From an uncultured Collinsella sp. (GTDB taxonomy: Bacteria > Actinomycetota > Coriobacteriia > Coriobacteriales > Coriobacteriaceae), in contig CAAEVV010000023.1 of assembly GCA_900759565.1 (NCBI GenBank), positions 1 to 57,518 of the forward strand: a DNA stretch of 57,518 nucleotides. Reading direction: 5' to 3'. The position numbers were made by a program, and so were the translations under genes. The notes beneath the pieces were generated by a model. It searched no databases. It worked only from the letters and a program-made list of their open reading frames with translations, and was not told where the DNA came from. Positions 1-8,591 of the stretch are shown here, in pieces (the stretch's first letter is position 1; every line of letters begins with the position of its first letter).

Positions 1-93
1 AAGATTGAAGGGCCTGACCCCGGAGGAGTTCCGGAATCAGGCCCTCGCGGCCTAGTCGCTATTTAGGGCGTCCAAGATTTGGGACGCAGTTCA
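1..93 (+). mobile_element. 3' end of an IS3-family insertion sequence (transposase tail plus right end)
   Basis: Frame 2 from base 2 reads RLKGLTPEEFRNQALAA and then stops at 53-55. This is the usual C-terminal tail of an IS3/IS150-group OrfB integrase (KGLTPVEFRNQAL). About 15 bases later, gcgtccaagatttgggacgc ends in TTCA at 90-93. Read inward this is TGAACTGCGTCCC, the TGA-type terminus expected of an IS3 right inverted repeat. The rest of the element lies before the window, so I cannot say whether it is intact. The end at 93 is my estimate and no target duplication can be checked. Confidence 0.72.
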
Positions 94-171
94 TTACGGT
101 AGCGGGGCTTTTTGTTTTGAATGATGGTTTGGACTGCCGGGTAATGCTGCCGAGTAGGTGGTTGCGGCGCC

Positions 172-948
172 CTATTCGCTCAAGGGACGCAGCGATGCTT
201 CCTCAAAATGGAAGGATCGCACGCCGCCTTCCGTTTCGATACACGCGCGACCAAAGGCATCGACGGTTTTAAAGATTCCTCGCGCCATCTCGTCACCGGC
301 AGGGGAACGGGCGGTAACGCGCTCTCCAATCCAATTGAGATGAGCGATATATTCGCTGTGGACGGGCGCGAGCGGTCCGGCGTTTTCTTCCATGGCGTTG
401 AGCAGATCTGCCCACGTGTCCACGGCGTTTACGACGGTGTGATAGACCTCTTTGAGTAACACATCGACGGCGGGGACGTTCTCGTTGAGATCCGAGAGAC
501 CGATTGCCGCCAGGCCGCCATCGGGAACCTCCGAGGGCACATAGTTCACATTGACGCCAATGCCGCAGACGGCGAAAGGTTTGCCTTCGTTATCGCGTGC
601 GGCCTCGACCAGAATGCCGCCGAGCTTGCGTCCTCGCGCGACGAGGTCGTTGGGCCATTTGAGGCCAATCTTGTTTGCAAGACCCTGCTTTTCGAGCGCC
701 TCGAGCACCGCTAGGCCGCTGACGGCGGCAAGACCGGAGTACCTGGCTGGATTAACACGTGGACGCAGGACAATCGAAAGCAATAGGTTGCCGGCGGTTG
801 AATCCCACTTGTGGCCGCGCCGGCCGCGTCCTGCCGTCTGAGCCCGGGCGGCAAGTCCTGTGCCGTGCGGCGCTCCTTGTTTTCCTGCTTCGAGCAGGTC
901 ATCGTTGGTCGATCCGGTTACGTCGACTATCGTTAATTTGGCATCCAT
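172..948 (-). CDS. birA: biotin--[acetyl-CoA-carboxylase] ligase
   Basis: Activates biotin with ATP and attaches it to the biotin carrier lysine; the likely acceptor is AccB, encoded in the divergent operon. The start at 948 is chosen because AAGGAGGT lies 10 bases upstream (959-966 on the other strand); a longer frame to 1029 has no such site. The 258-residue protein shows the biotinyl-AMP motif GRGRRGH at 40-46 and KWPNDL further on, followed by LGGILVEA and GIGVNVN. It lacks an N-terminal winged helix, so it is a class I ligase that should not act as a biotin repressor. It is transcribed away from fabH across a 176-bp gap that holds a repeated operator-like sequence. Confidence 0.95.
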   Translation of the reverse strand: MDAKLTIVDVTGSTNDDLLEAGKQGAPHGTGLAARAQTAGRGRRGHKWDSTAGNLLLSIVLRPRVNPARYSGLAAVSGLAVLEALEKQGLANKIGLKWPNDLVARGRKLGGILVEAARDNEGKPFAVCGIGVNVNYVPSEVPDGGLAAIGLSDLNENVPAVDVLLKEVYHTVVNAVDTWADLLNAMEENAGPLAPVHSEYIAHLNWIGERVTARSPAGDEMARGIFKTVDAFGRACIETEGGVRSFHFEEASLRPLSE

Positions 949-1042
949 AGCGGCTGCTACCTCCTTAATGAATAAGTGAATAACGCAATAGTGTCGTGAG
1001 GCAGACACAATGTGAAGCCTTTGTCGCATTTGGACAATTTAA

Positions 1043-1107
1043 TGTTAACACGTCAACAATGACTGAAATGCGCTATCCTCTCTTGGTCGATGTAAACACG
1101 TCAACAA
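1043..1107. promoter_or_regulatory. two direct copies of an operator-like sequence between birA and fabH
   Basis: TGTTAACACGTCAACAA (1043-1059) and TGTAAACACGTCAACAA (1091-1107) differ at one base and are 48 bp apart. Each contains imperfect half-sites GTTRAC-n2-GTYAAC. The second copy ends four bases before the fabH ribosome site (1111-1119), so a bound protein would block the fatty-acid operon and perhaps birA. No regulator gene (fabT, fapR or fasR type) is adjacent. The protein that binds is unknown. Confidence 0.55.
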
Positions 1108-1124
1108 CGCAAAGGAGGTTAGTG

Positions 1125-2084
1125 ATGGGTTTCACGATTCTTGGAACAGGCTCGGCTCTTCCTACGCGCAGTGTTTCCAATGACGAGCTGTCCGAGTTCC
1201 TGGACACCTCGGATGAGTGGATTTTTACCCGTACGGGGATCAAGAGCCGCCATGTGTGCACCGCCGAGTCACTCGACGACCTTGCCGTGGCAGCGAGCGA
1301 GCAAGCGCTCCAGGCGTCCGGACTCGATGCAAGCCAGCTGGATCTTATCGTCTGCTCGACGACGACGGGCGATCATCTCGTTCCTGCCGAAGCGTGCGCC
1401 GTTGCTGAGCGCCTGGGTGCCACATGTCCAGCCTTCGACGTTTCGGCGGCTTGTGCCGGCTTCGTATTTGCGCTCGATGTCGCCGAGGGCTATATCGTTC
1501 GAGGACGAGCCAAGCATGTGCTTGTCGTTGCCTCCGAGCAGATGACGCGCGCGCTTGACTGGTCAGACCGCGCCACGTGCGTGCTCTTTGGCGATGGCGC
1601 GGGCGCTGCAGTGATAGGGGCTGGGGGAGACAACCCCCTTGCCGTTGAGCTTTCGACGGCACCCGACGTCGAGACGTTGCGCGTTCCCGGTCTGGTCGGC
1701 ACCTCGCCGTTTAGAGACTCCGCAGATAGCGCGAGCGTGCTGTCCATGAATGGTCGCCGCGTGTTCAAGTTCGGCGTCAACGCCATCTGCGACACGGTCC
1801 ATAAGCTTGCGAGCGATGCGGGCATTTCGGTCGAAGACATCGATCATTTTGTATTCCATCAGGCTAACGAACGAATCCTGAGTCAGGCGGTCAAGCGTCT
1901 CGGCGTGCCAGACGAGCGCGTGGTTCGAACGCTACGCGAGACCGGCAACATTTCGAGCGCCTGCATTCCCTTTGCGCTTGACCGGCTGGCACGTACCGAC
2001 GCACTGAATGAGGACGACACCATCGCCCTCGTTGGATTTGGCGCCGGCCTGGATATAGGTGGCTATCTGCTTCGTTGGAAGTAG
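1125..2084 (+). CDS. fabH: beta-ketoacyl-ACP synthase III
   Basis: Starts fatty-acid synthesis by condensing an acyl-CoA primer with malonyl-ACP. ATG at 1125 follows AAAGGAGGT (1111-1119) by five bases; a GTG at 1122 is too close. The 319-residue protein has the FabH Cys-His-Asn triad: Cys110 in DVSAACAGF, His245 in FHQAN and Asn275 in ETGNISSA, very near the E. coli spacing. It is the first gene of a ten-gene operon in which gaps are short or genes overlap, and it lies just downstream of the repeated operator-like sequences, so it probably carries the operon's control point. Whether the primer is straight or branched cannot be read from the sequence. Confidence 0.96.
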   Translation: MGFTILGTGSALPTRSVSNDELSEFLDTSDEWIFTRTGIKSRHVCTAESLDDLAVAASEQALQASGLDASQLDLIVCSTTTGDHLVPAEACAVAERLGATCPAFDVSAACAGFVFALDVAEGYIVRGRAKHVLVVASEQMTRALDWSDRATCVLFGDGAGAAVIGAGGDNPLAVELSTAPDVETLRVPGLVGTSPFRDSADSASVLSMNGRRVFKFGVNAICDTVHKLASDAGISVEDIDHFVFHQANERILSQAVKRLGVPDERVVRTLRETGNISSACIPFALDRLARTDALNEDDTIALVGFGAGLDIGGYLLRWK

Positions 2085-2136
2085 TCGCACATAGGAAATA
2101 AAAACGCCCCTAGGGCACAAACAAAGGAGAACTACC

Positions 2137-2373
2137 ATGGCAGATCAGAAGACCTTCGAGCGCGTTTGCGACGTTATCCGCGAGACCGCTGGCCTTGACG
2201 ACGTCGAGATGAAGCCCGAGTCCACGCTCGAGGAGATTGGCCTCGACAGCCTGGGCACCGTCGAGATCCTCGTCGCCGTCGAGGACGAGTTTGGCATTGA
2301 GCTCGATACCGAGGAGAACCCCAAGACGGTCGGCGAGTTCGTCGATACGGTCGAGGCGGCATTGGAGAAGTAG
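2137..2373 (+). CDS. acpP: acyl carrier protein
   Basis: Carries the growing acyl chain on a phosphopantetheine arm. The 78-residue acidic protein has the attachment motif GLDSLGTVE, with Ser38 as the modified residue. ATG at 2137 follows AAAGGAGAA. A 52-bp gap after fabH separates it from the first gene, and its stop is followed almost directly by fabK. Length and motif are typical of housekeeping AcpP rather than a polyketide carrier. Confidence 0.96.
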   Translation: MADQKTFERVCDVIRETAGLDDVEMKPESTLEEIGLDSLGTVEILVAVEDEFGIELDTEENPKTVGEFVDTVEAALEK

Positions 2374-2375
2374 TG

Positions 2376-3320
2376 ATGCTCAAGTCTCCTCTCTGCGATC
2401 TGCTCGGCATCGAAAAACCCGTGTTCCAGGGTGGCATGGCCTGGATTGCCGACGCCTCGCTGGCATCTGCCGTGTCCGAGGCAGGCGGCTTAGGCATTAT
2501 TGCGGCCATGAATGCCGACGCAAACTGGCTGCGCGATCAGATTCACGAGCTGCGCACCAAGACGGATAAGCCTTTTGGCGTCAACGTTATGCTCATGAGC
2601 CCGTTTGTCGACGAGGTCGCACAAGTGGTGATTGATGAGCAGGTGCCCGTTGTGGTGACCGGTGCCGGCAATCCCACCAAGTACATGAAGGCCTGGAGCG
2701 ATGCAGGCATCAAGGTTATTCCCGTTGTGGCTTCGGTTGCGCTGGCGCGTCTCGTAGCGCGTCGCGGAGCAACTGCCGTGGTTGCCGAGGGCACCGAATC
2801 AGGCGGCCATATTGGCGAGACCTCGACGATGGCGCTGGTGCCGCAGGTTGTCGATGCGGTCGATATTCCCGTGGTTGCGGCTGGCGGCATCGCCGATGGC
2901 CGCGGTGTGGCGGCCGCCTTTATGCTCGGCGCTGCTGGCGTCCAGGTGGGAACACGCTTTCTGGTCGCAAACGAGTGCACCGTATCCGAACAGTACAAAG
3001 AGCTGGTGCTCAAGGCAGGCGACACGTCGACGCGTGCGACCGGTCGCTCGACGGGACATCCGGTTCGCGCCCTCAAGAGCCCCTTCACCAACGCGTATGC
3101 CAAGAACGAGGCGGCGGGCGCAAGCCCCGAGGAGCTTGGGGCCATGGGCACGGGCGCGCTTCGTAAAGCCGCAAAGGATGGTAATTACGAAGAGGGTTCG
3201 TATTTGTGCGGACAGATTGCCGGCATGGTCAACGAACGCCAGAGCGCACGCGAAATCGTCGACGATCTGGTCGATGGCGCCGAGCATGTCCTGAAGGGTG
3301 CGTCCGCATGGGTAGCGTAG
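2376..3320 (+). CDS. fabK: enoyl-ACP reductase II (flavin-dependent)
   Basis: Performs the last reduction of each elongation cycle. It belongs to the FMN-binding nitropropane-dioxygenase-like FabK family, not FabI. The N-terminus LGIEKPVFQGGMAWIADASL and the segment GTESGGHIGE, followed by PVVAAGGIADGRG, mark the FMN/phosphate-binding barrel; GAAGVQVGTRFL is also typical. ATG at 2376 is preferred over the GTG at 2373, which overlaps the acpP stop; GGAGAAG lies just upstream. 314 residues is normal length. No FabI or FabV is visible nearby, so FabK may be the main enoyl reductase, which would predict low triclosan sensitivity. Confidence 0.94.
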   Translation: MLKSPLCDLLGIEKPVFQGGMAWIADASLASAVSEAGGLGIIAAMNADANWLRDQIHELRTKTDKPFGVNVMLMSPFVDEVAQVVIDEQVPVVVTGAGNPTKYMKAWSDAGIKVIPVVASVALARLVARRGATAVVAEGTESGGHIGETSTMALVPQVVDAVDIPVVAAGGIADGRGVAAAFMLGAAGVQVGTRFLVANECTVSEQYKELVLKAGDTSTRATGRSTGHPVRALKSPFTNAYAKNEAAGASPEELGAMGTGALRKAAKDGNYEEGSYLCGQIAGMVNERQSAREIVDDLVDGAEHVLKGASAWVA

Positions 3321-4234
3321 CGTTTCTGTTTGCCGGTCAGGGTGCCCAGCATCCCGCGATGGGTGTCGATCTCATCGAGGCATCACCGGCGGCTGCCGAG
3401 GTGTTTGCGATCGCCGACGAGGTGCGTCCGGGGACCAGCGAGCAGTGCCGGAGCGCCTCCAAGGAGGAGCTCTCGCAGACTGAGAACACGCAGCCTTGCG
3501 TGTTCGTGCACGACTTGACTGTCGCCGTCGCCCTGCGTGAGCGCGGCGTGGTGCCTGCCGCCTGTGCGGGATTCTCGCTGGGCGAGGTCGCCGCGCTCAC
3601 CTTTGCGGGGGCATTCGATACGCGAGCGGGCTTTGAGCTCGTGTGCGAGCGCGCGGCGCTGATGGCCACGGCTGCCGAGCGCCATCCGGGCGGCATGCGC
3701 GCCGTCATCAAGCTCGATGCGGCGCAAGTTGAGGGCCTGGCAAAACAGGCCGGCGAGGACTGCTGGCCGGTCAACTACAACAGCCCCCAGCAGACGGTTG
3801 TGGCCGGAGCGCCCGATGCGTTGCAGACCCTCGACGTCCTGGTAAAAGAGGCTGGCGGCCGGGCCATGAAGGTCGCGGTGTCGGGTGCATTCCATAGCCC
3901 CTATATGGCCGAGGCGACCTGTGGCCTTGCTGCATATATCGATGCCGGTCACGCGCCGTCCCCGTTGCTCATTCCTGTTATGGCAAATATGACGGCGGCG
4001 CCCTATCCGGCCGACCCGCAGGCGGCATCGGAGGTGCTGACCAACCAGGTGAGTCATGCCGTGCGCTGGGTCGACACGCTGCATGCTCTGCAGGATCAAG
4101 GCATCGACACGTTTATTGAGGTCGGCCCCGGCAAAACGCTGTCGGGCCTGGTCAAGCGTACGCTGAGCGACGTTCGCGTGTATTCGTGCGAAACGGCCGA
4201 GCAGGTCGCAGCTATTGCCGACGAGCTCGCATAG
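3308..4234 (+). CDS. fabD: malonyl-CoA:ACP transacylase
   Basis: Moves malonyl groups from CoA to ACP. The reading frame is open further upstream, but the protein family begins at MGSVAFLFAGQGAQ, giving a start at 3308 that overlaps the end of fabK by 13 bp. Catalytic Ser90 sits in CAGFSLGE and His196 in SGAFHSPYM; QTENTQP and the GPGKTLSGL tail are also FabD-like. 308 residues is standard. The overlap suggests translational coupling with fabK. Confidence 0.95.
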   Translation: MGSVAFLFAGQGAQHPAMGVDLIEASPAAAEVFAIADEVRPGTSEQCRSASKEELSQTENTQPCVFVHDLTVAVALRERGVVPAACAGFSLGEVAALTFAGAFDTRAGFELVCERAALMATAAERHPGGMRAVIKLDAAQVEGLAKQAGEDCWPVNYNSPQQTVVAGAPDALQTLDVLVKEAGGRAMKVAVSGAFHSPYMAEATCGLAAYIDAGHAPSPLLIPVMANMTAAPYPADPQAASEVLTNQVSHAVRWVDTLHALQDQGIDTFIEVGPGKTLSGLVKRTLSDVRVYSCETAEQVAAIADELA

Positions 4235-4264
4235 TCCACAGGGCTGTAACCCGAAAGGAATGAC

Positions 4265-5038
4265 ATGGGCAACTTGAACAACGGCGCGCTCGAGCGCAAC
4301 GACTCACGTCGCGTGGCGCTGGTCACGGGCGGCTCGCGCGGCATCGGTCGCGCTTGTGCCGTGGGCCTGGCGGAGGACGGCTACGATATCGCCGTCGTCT
4401 ATGCCGGTAGCGCAGATGCGGCGCGCGAGACGTGCGAAGCCTGTGAGGCGGCTGGCGCCACGGCGCGCTCATATCAATGTGACGTGGCCGACCCCGCTGC
4501 CGTCAACGCGTGCGTGGAAGCGGTCCTCAACGACTTTGGCTCCATTTGGGCGCTCGTCAACAACGCTGGCATCACCCGCGATGGCTTGCTCATGCGCATG
4601 GGCGATGACGCCTTCGATCGCGTGCTCGATGTCAATCTTAAAGGAACGTTTAACACGACGCGCGCGCTCACCAAGACCTTTATGCGCCAGCGCGGCGGTT
4701 GCATCATCAACATGAGCTCGGTTGTGGGCCTGATGGGCAATGCCGGGCAGGCCAACTACGCCGCCTCCAAGGCGGGCGTGATCGGTCTGACCAAGGCGGT
4801 GGCGCGCGAGCTTGCGCCCCGCGGCGTACGAGTGAACGCGGTCGCCCCCGGGTTTGTCGAGACCGATATGACGGCAAAGCTCTCGGAGAAGGTGCGTACG
4901 GTAACCGAGGAGCAGATTCCCCTTAAGCGTATGGCGCAGCCCGAAGAGGTGGCCGGCGTGGTGCGCTTTTTGGCGAGTGATGCCGCCGCTTACATTACGG
5001 GCGAAGTCATACGCGTCGACGGCGGAATGGCGATGTAG
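4265..5038 (+). CDS. fabG: 3-oxoacyl-ACP reductase
   Basis: NADPH-dependent reduction of 3-ketoacyl-ACP. Short-chain dehydrogenase with the cofactor motif TGGSRGIG at about 21-28, NNAG at 99-102 and the catalytic Ser152, Tyr165 and Lys169 (NYAASK). The C-terminus ITGEVIRVDGGMAM is diagnostic of FabG. The first 14 residues before RRVALVTGG form a short extra N-terminal segment; the start at 4265 has GAAAGGA in front. It lies 30 bp after fabD. Confidence 0.95.
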   Translation: MGNLNNGALERNDSRRVALVTGGSRGIGRACAVGLAEDGYDIAVVYAGSADAARETCEACEAAGATARSYQCDVADPAAVNACVEAVLNDFGSIWALVNNAGITRDGLLMRMGDDAFDRVLDVNLKGTFNTTRALTKTFMRQRGGCIINMSSVVGLMGNAGQANYAASKAGVIGLTKAVARELAPRGVRVNAVAPGFVETDMTAKLSEKVRTVTEEQIPLKRMAQPEEVAGVVRFLASDAAAYITGEVIRVDGGMAM

Positions 5039-5077
5039 AAACCAGGGCCGAACAACGGCTTGAATGAGGAGACCATG

Positions 5078-6325
5078 ATGGAACAGAGAGTTGCAATCAC
5101 CGGTATCGGTGCCGTATCGCCGCTCGGTAACACGGCGCTTGCTACCTGGGCGGCCATGTGCGCCGGCACGTGCGGCATCGGCCCGATCACGCACTTCGAT
5201 ACCGATGCGTTTGCCGTTAAGGTGGCGGCCGAGGTCAAGGGTTTTGACGGCAACGAGTACTTTGGCAAGCGTGACGCCAAGCACCTGGACCCCTGCGTTC
5301 AGTTTGCCCTGGCAGCGTCGGACGAGGCCATGCACGATGCGGGCTTTGATGTCGAGGGCGCCATCGATCGCGAGCGCCTGGGCGTCTACGTGGGTTCGGG
5401 CGTGGGCGGCATGCAGACACTCGTCGACAACGTCCACACGATCGCCGATCGGGGACCTCGCCGCGCATCGCCCTATATGATTGCGATGATGATTCCCAAT
5501 ATGGCTTCAGGCAATATCGCAATCCGCCACAAGGCAAAAGGCCCGACCCTGCCCGTGGTGACTGCGTGTGCGACCTCGGCCCATGCGGTGGGCGAGGCGT
5601 TCCGTGCTATCAGGCACGGCTATGCCGATGCGATTCTCGCCGGCGGTGCCGAGGCCGCAATTATCCCCGATGCTGTTGCGGGCTTTACGTCCTGCCGCGC
5701 ATTGACCACCAACCCCGATCCTGCGACGGCATGCCGTCCGTTCGATGCAGACCGCGACGGCTTTGTGATGGGCGAAGGCGCCTGTGTGCTCGTGCTCGAG
5801 GGCATGGAGCACGCACAGGCCCGCGGTGCACACATTTATGCCGAGGTCGTGGGTTACGGCAACACCGATGATGCCTATCACATCACGAGCCCCGATCCCG
5901 AGGCTGCCGGCATTGCCCGCGCGATATCGCTGGCGGTTGCCGAGGGTGACGTCAAGCCTTCCGAGGGTCTCTACATCAATGCCCACGGCACCTCGACCAA
6001 GCTCAACGATTCGTCCGAGACGGCGGGCATTAAGCGCGCGCTCGGCGAGGACGCGGCGCGCGCCGCGCATGTCTCATCGACCAAGTCGATGACCGGCCAC
6101 ATGATCGGTGCTACGGGCGCCATCGAGGTCATGGCCTGTGCCATGGCGCTCGAGCAGGGCGTGGTGCCCCCGACCATTAACTACCACACACCCGATCCCG
6201 CCTGCGATCTTGATTACACGCCCAATCGCGCGGTTCGCGCCGATCTTACCTGGGCGCTTTCGACCAACCTGGGCTTTGGCGGGCACAACGCCGCCATCGC
6301 GCTGCGTAGATATACGAGGAGCTAG
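5078..6325 (+). CDS. fabF: beta-ketoacyl-ACP synthase II
   Basis: Elongating condensing enzyme. Catalytic Cys164 lies in VTACATSAHA and the two active-site histidines are His303 (NAHGTSTKLND) and His341 (TKSMTGHMIG). ATG at 5078 is six bases after GAGGAG; the ATG at 5075 is also possible. 415 residues is normal for FabF. Only one elongating synthase is seen here, next to FabZ and no FabA, so unsaturated fatty acids, if made, must come from another enzyme or another route. Confidence 0.95.
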   Translation: MEQRVAITGIGAVSPLGNTALATWAAMCAGTCGIGPITHFDTDAFAVKVAAEVKGFDGNEYFGKRDAKHLDPCVQFALAASDEAMHDAGFDVEGAIDRERLGVYVGSGVGGMQTLVDNVHTIADRGPRRASPYMIAMMIPNMASGNIAIRHKAKGPTLPVVTACATSAHAVGEAFRAIRHGYADAILAGGAEAAIIPDAVAGFTSCRALTTNPDPATACRPFDADRDGFVMGEGACVLVLEGMEHAQARGAHIYAEVVGYGNTDDAYHITSPDPEAAGIARAISLAVAEGDVKPSEGLYINAHGTSTKLNDSSETAGIKRALGEDAARAAHVSSTKSMTGHMIGATGAIEVMACAMALEQGVVPPTINYHTPDPACDLDYTPNRAVRADLTWALSTNLGFGGHNAAIALRRYTRS

Positions 6326-6328
6326 AGC

Positions 6329-6805
6329 ATGGATTCCAAAAGACTTGCCGAGATAGCCGATGTTATGGAGGACCGCGGCCTCACGCGCGTACGCGTTGAG
6401 GAGCCCGATGGCACCGCGGTCGAACTCGAGCGCGCGAGCGCCACGCAGCCGGTCGCCGTGCCCATGCCTATGCCGGGTGCCGTGACTGCTCCGGCGGTGG
6501 CTCCTGTCGCCATGCCTGCCACCGCACCGGAACCCGCCGCGCAGACACCTGCCGCCGCACCGGAGCCCAAGGGCACCGAGGTGACCGCTCCCATGGTCGG
6601 CGTTTTCTATGCTGCCCCGGCGCCGGGCGACGAACCGTTTGTGCACGTGGGCTCCAAGGTCAAGGCCGGCGAGACCCTCTGCATCATCGAGGCCATGAAG
6701 GTTCTCAACGAGGTGACGGCAGAGGCGGATGGCGAGGTGCTCGAGATCTGCGTGGCCGACGGCGACCTCGTGGAGTTTGGCAGCTGCCTCATGAGGATCG
6801 GATAG
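6329..6805 (+). CDS. accB: biotin carboxyl carrier protein of acetyl-CoA carboxylase
   Basis: Carries carboxybiotin between AccC and the carboxyltransferase. Short N-terminal domain, then a Pro/Ala/Met-rich flexible linker at about 41-80, then the biotinyl domain with EAMKV, where Lys124 is the biotinylated residue. 158 residues is typical. It begins three bases after fabF stops, so the two are almost certainly co-translated. BirA, encoded divergently at the operon's front, is the expected modifying enzyme. Confidence 0.95.
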   Translation: MDSKRLAEIADVMEDRGLTRVRVEEPDGTAVELERASATQPVAVPMPMPGAVTAPAVAPVAMPATAPEPAAQTPAAAPEPKGTEVTAPMVGVFYAAPAPGDEPFVHVGSKVKAGETLCIIEAMKVLNEVTAEADGEVLEICVADGDLVEFGSCLMRIG

Positions 6806-6814
6806 GTGATATCC

Positions 6815-7237
6815 ATGAACAAAGAAGAGCTCAAGAAGCTGTTGCCGCATCGCGAGCCGATGCTTTTGCTTGACGAAGCCGAGCTGGTGGGCGACGAGGC
6901 CCACGGCAAGATCACGATTACGGGCGACGAGTATTTTTTGCAGGGGCATTTTCCGGGAAACCCGGTGGTCCCCGGCGTGATTCAGTGCGAGATGCTCGCC
7001 CAGAACTGCTGCGTGCTGCTGATGGGCGATGAGGAGGCGCGCGGCGCGACGCCGTTCTACACGAGTCTGGACAAGGTGCGCTTTAAGCGTCCGGTGCGCC
7101 CGGGCGACACGGTGGATCTGGTGTGCTCCATCACGCGTGCGCGCGGGCCGTTCCGCTTTGCGACAGGTACTGCGAGCGTTAACGGTGAGGTTTGCTGCCG
7201 CGCCGATATGTCTTTTGCACTCATGCACGAAAAGTAG
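6815..7237 (+). CDS. fabZ: 3-hydroxyacyl-ACP dehydratase
   Basis: Dehydrates 3-hydroxyacyl-ACP in the hot-dog fold family. The catalytic pair is His45 in GHFPGNPVVPG and Glu59 in IQCEMLAQ. The N-terminal LLPHREPMLLLDE is the FabZ signature. ATG at 6815 has AGGTGAT just upstream; an in-frame GTG at 6806 abuts the accB stop and is less likely. 140 residues is standard. It is placed between accB and accC, mixing carboxylase and cycle genes in one unit. Confidence 0.94.
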   Translation: MNKEELKKLLPHREPMLLLDEAELVGDEAHGKITITGDEYFLQGHFPGNPVVPGVIQCEMLAQNCCVLLMGDEEARGATPFYTSLDKVRFKRPVRPGDTVDLVCSITRARGPFRFATGTASVNGEVCCRADMSFALMHEK

Positions 7238-7247
7238 GGAAGTTTTC

Positions 7248-8591
7248 ATGTTCGACAAAGTGCTCATCGCCAACCGCGGCGAAGTCGCGGTCCGTGTTAT
7301 CCGCGCGTGCCGCGATATGGGCATCAAGACCGTCGCCGTTTATTCCACGGCCGATGCGGACGCGTTGCACGTGCAGCTTGCCGACGAGGCGTATTGCATC
7401 GGCGGCCCGCGTCTTGCCGAGAGCTACCTCAACGACGATGCTGTGCTCACCTGTGCCGTGAAGTCGGGGGCAAAGGCGATCCATCCTGGCTACGGTTTCT
7501 TTTCGGAGAAGGCGAGTTTCGTGCGCGACTGCGACAAGTACGGCCTGGCGTTTGTCGGTCCTTCGGCCGCGGTAATCGACAGCATGGGCGACAAGGACGC
7601 CGCACGTCGAACGGCTGCTGCGGCGGGCGTGCCCATCGTGCCGGGTTGCGATCTGCTCAAAAGTCCCGAGGAGGCGACGGCCGAGGCCGAGAGCATTGGC
7701 TGCCCCGTGCTTATTAAGGCGCGTGCCGGCGGTGGCGGCCGCGGCATTCGCAAGGTCGAGCGCGTGGAAGATGCGGCAAAGGCGTTTATCGAGGCGCGTG
7801 CCGAGGGCGAGGCCGTTTTTGGCGACGGCGAGTGCTACATGGAGAAGTTCGTCGCGCCGGCCCACCATGTTGAGGTGCAGATTATGGCCGATAAGCAGGG
7901 CCATGTGTTTTCGCTCGGCGAGCGCGAGTGCTCGGTGCAGCGCCGCAACCAAAAGCTGATCGAGGAGAGCCCCGCGCCGTGCCTCGACGGACACGATGAC
8001 ATTCGTGCTCGCATGCACAAAGCCGCGCGCGACCTGGCTCGTGCCGTCGGCTACGAAGGAGCCGGTACCATCGAGTTCCTGTATTCTGACGACGGCAATT
8101 TCTACTTTATGGAAATGAACACGCGCTTGCAGGTGGAGCATCCGGTTACGGAGTTTGTGACCGATACCGACTTGGTCAAGTGGCAGCTGCGCGTGGCGGC
8201 CGGCCAACCTTTGCCCTTTGAGCAGGAGGACATGCCGGTCCGCAACCACGCCATGGAGTGCCGCATCAATGCCGAAACGCCGGACTTTCTGCCGTCATGC
8301 GGAACGATCACCGCGTTACGTGTGCCGGGTGGTCCGCGCGTGCGCTGGGATTCCGCCATGTTTACCGGTGCGAACGTTCCGCCGTACTACGACTCCATGC
8401 TCGGCAAGCTCATCGTGTGTGCGCCCACGCGTGACGGTGCCATTCGCAAGATGCGCTCGGCCCTGGGCGAGCTCGTGATTGAGGGCGTGAGCGAAAACAG
8501 CGAGCTTCAGCTCGACGTGCTGGCAAACGACGAGTTCTTGTCGGGCATGTATCACACCGATCTGATGGGGCATCTCTATGCTGATGAATAG
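7248..8591 (+). CDS. accC: biotin carboxylase subunit of acetyl-CoA carboxylase
   Basis: ATP-dependent carboxylation of the biotin on AccB. The frame is open far upstream inside fabZ, but homology begins at MFDKVLIANRGEVAVRV (7248). ATP-grasp features include the glycine-rich loop KARAGGGGRGIRKV, EKFVAPAHHVEVQ and EMNTRLQVEHPVTE. 447 residues matches a stand-alone AccC. Its 3' end overlaps accDA by 14 bp. Confidence 0.96.
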   Translation: MFDKVLIANRGEVAVRVIRACRDMGIKTVAVYSTADADALHVQLADEAYCIGGPRLAESYLNDDAVLTCAVKSGAKAIHPGYGFFSEKASFVRDCDKYGLAFVGPSAAVIDSMGDKDAARRTAAAAGVPIVPGCDLLKSPEEATAEAESIGCPVLIKARAGGGGRGIRKVERVEDAAKAFIEARAEGEAVFGDGECYMEKFVAPAHHVEVQIMADKQGHVFSLGERECSVQRRNQKLIEESPAPCLDGHDDIRARMHKAARDLARAVGYEGAGTIEFLYSDDGNFYFMEMNTRLQVEHPVTEFVTDTDLVKWQLRVAAGQPLPFEQEDMPVRNHAMECRINAETPDFLPSCGTITALRVPGGPRVRWDSAMFTGANVPPYYDSMLGKLIVCAPTRDGAIRKMRSALGELVIEGVSENSELQLDVLANDEFLSGMYHTDLMGHLYADE

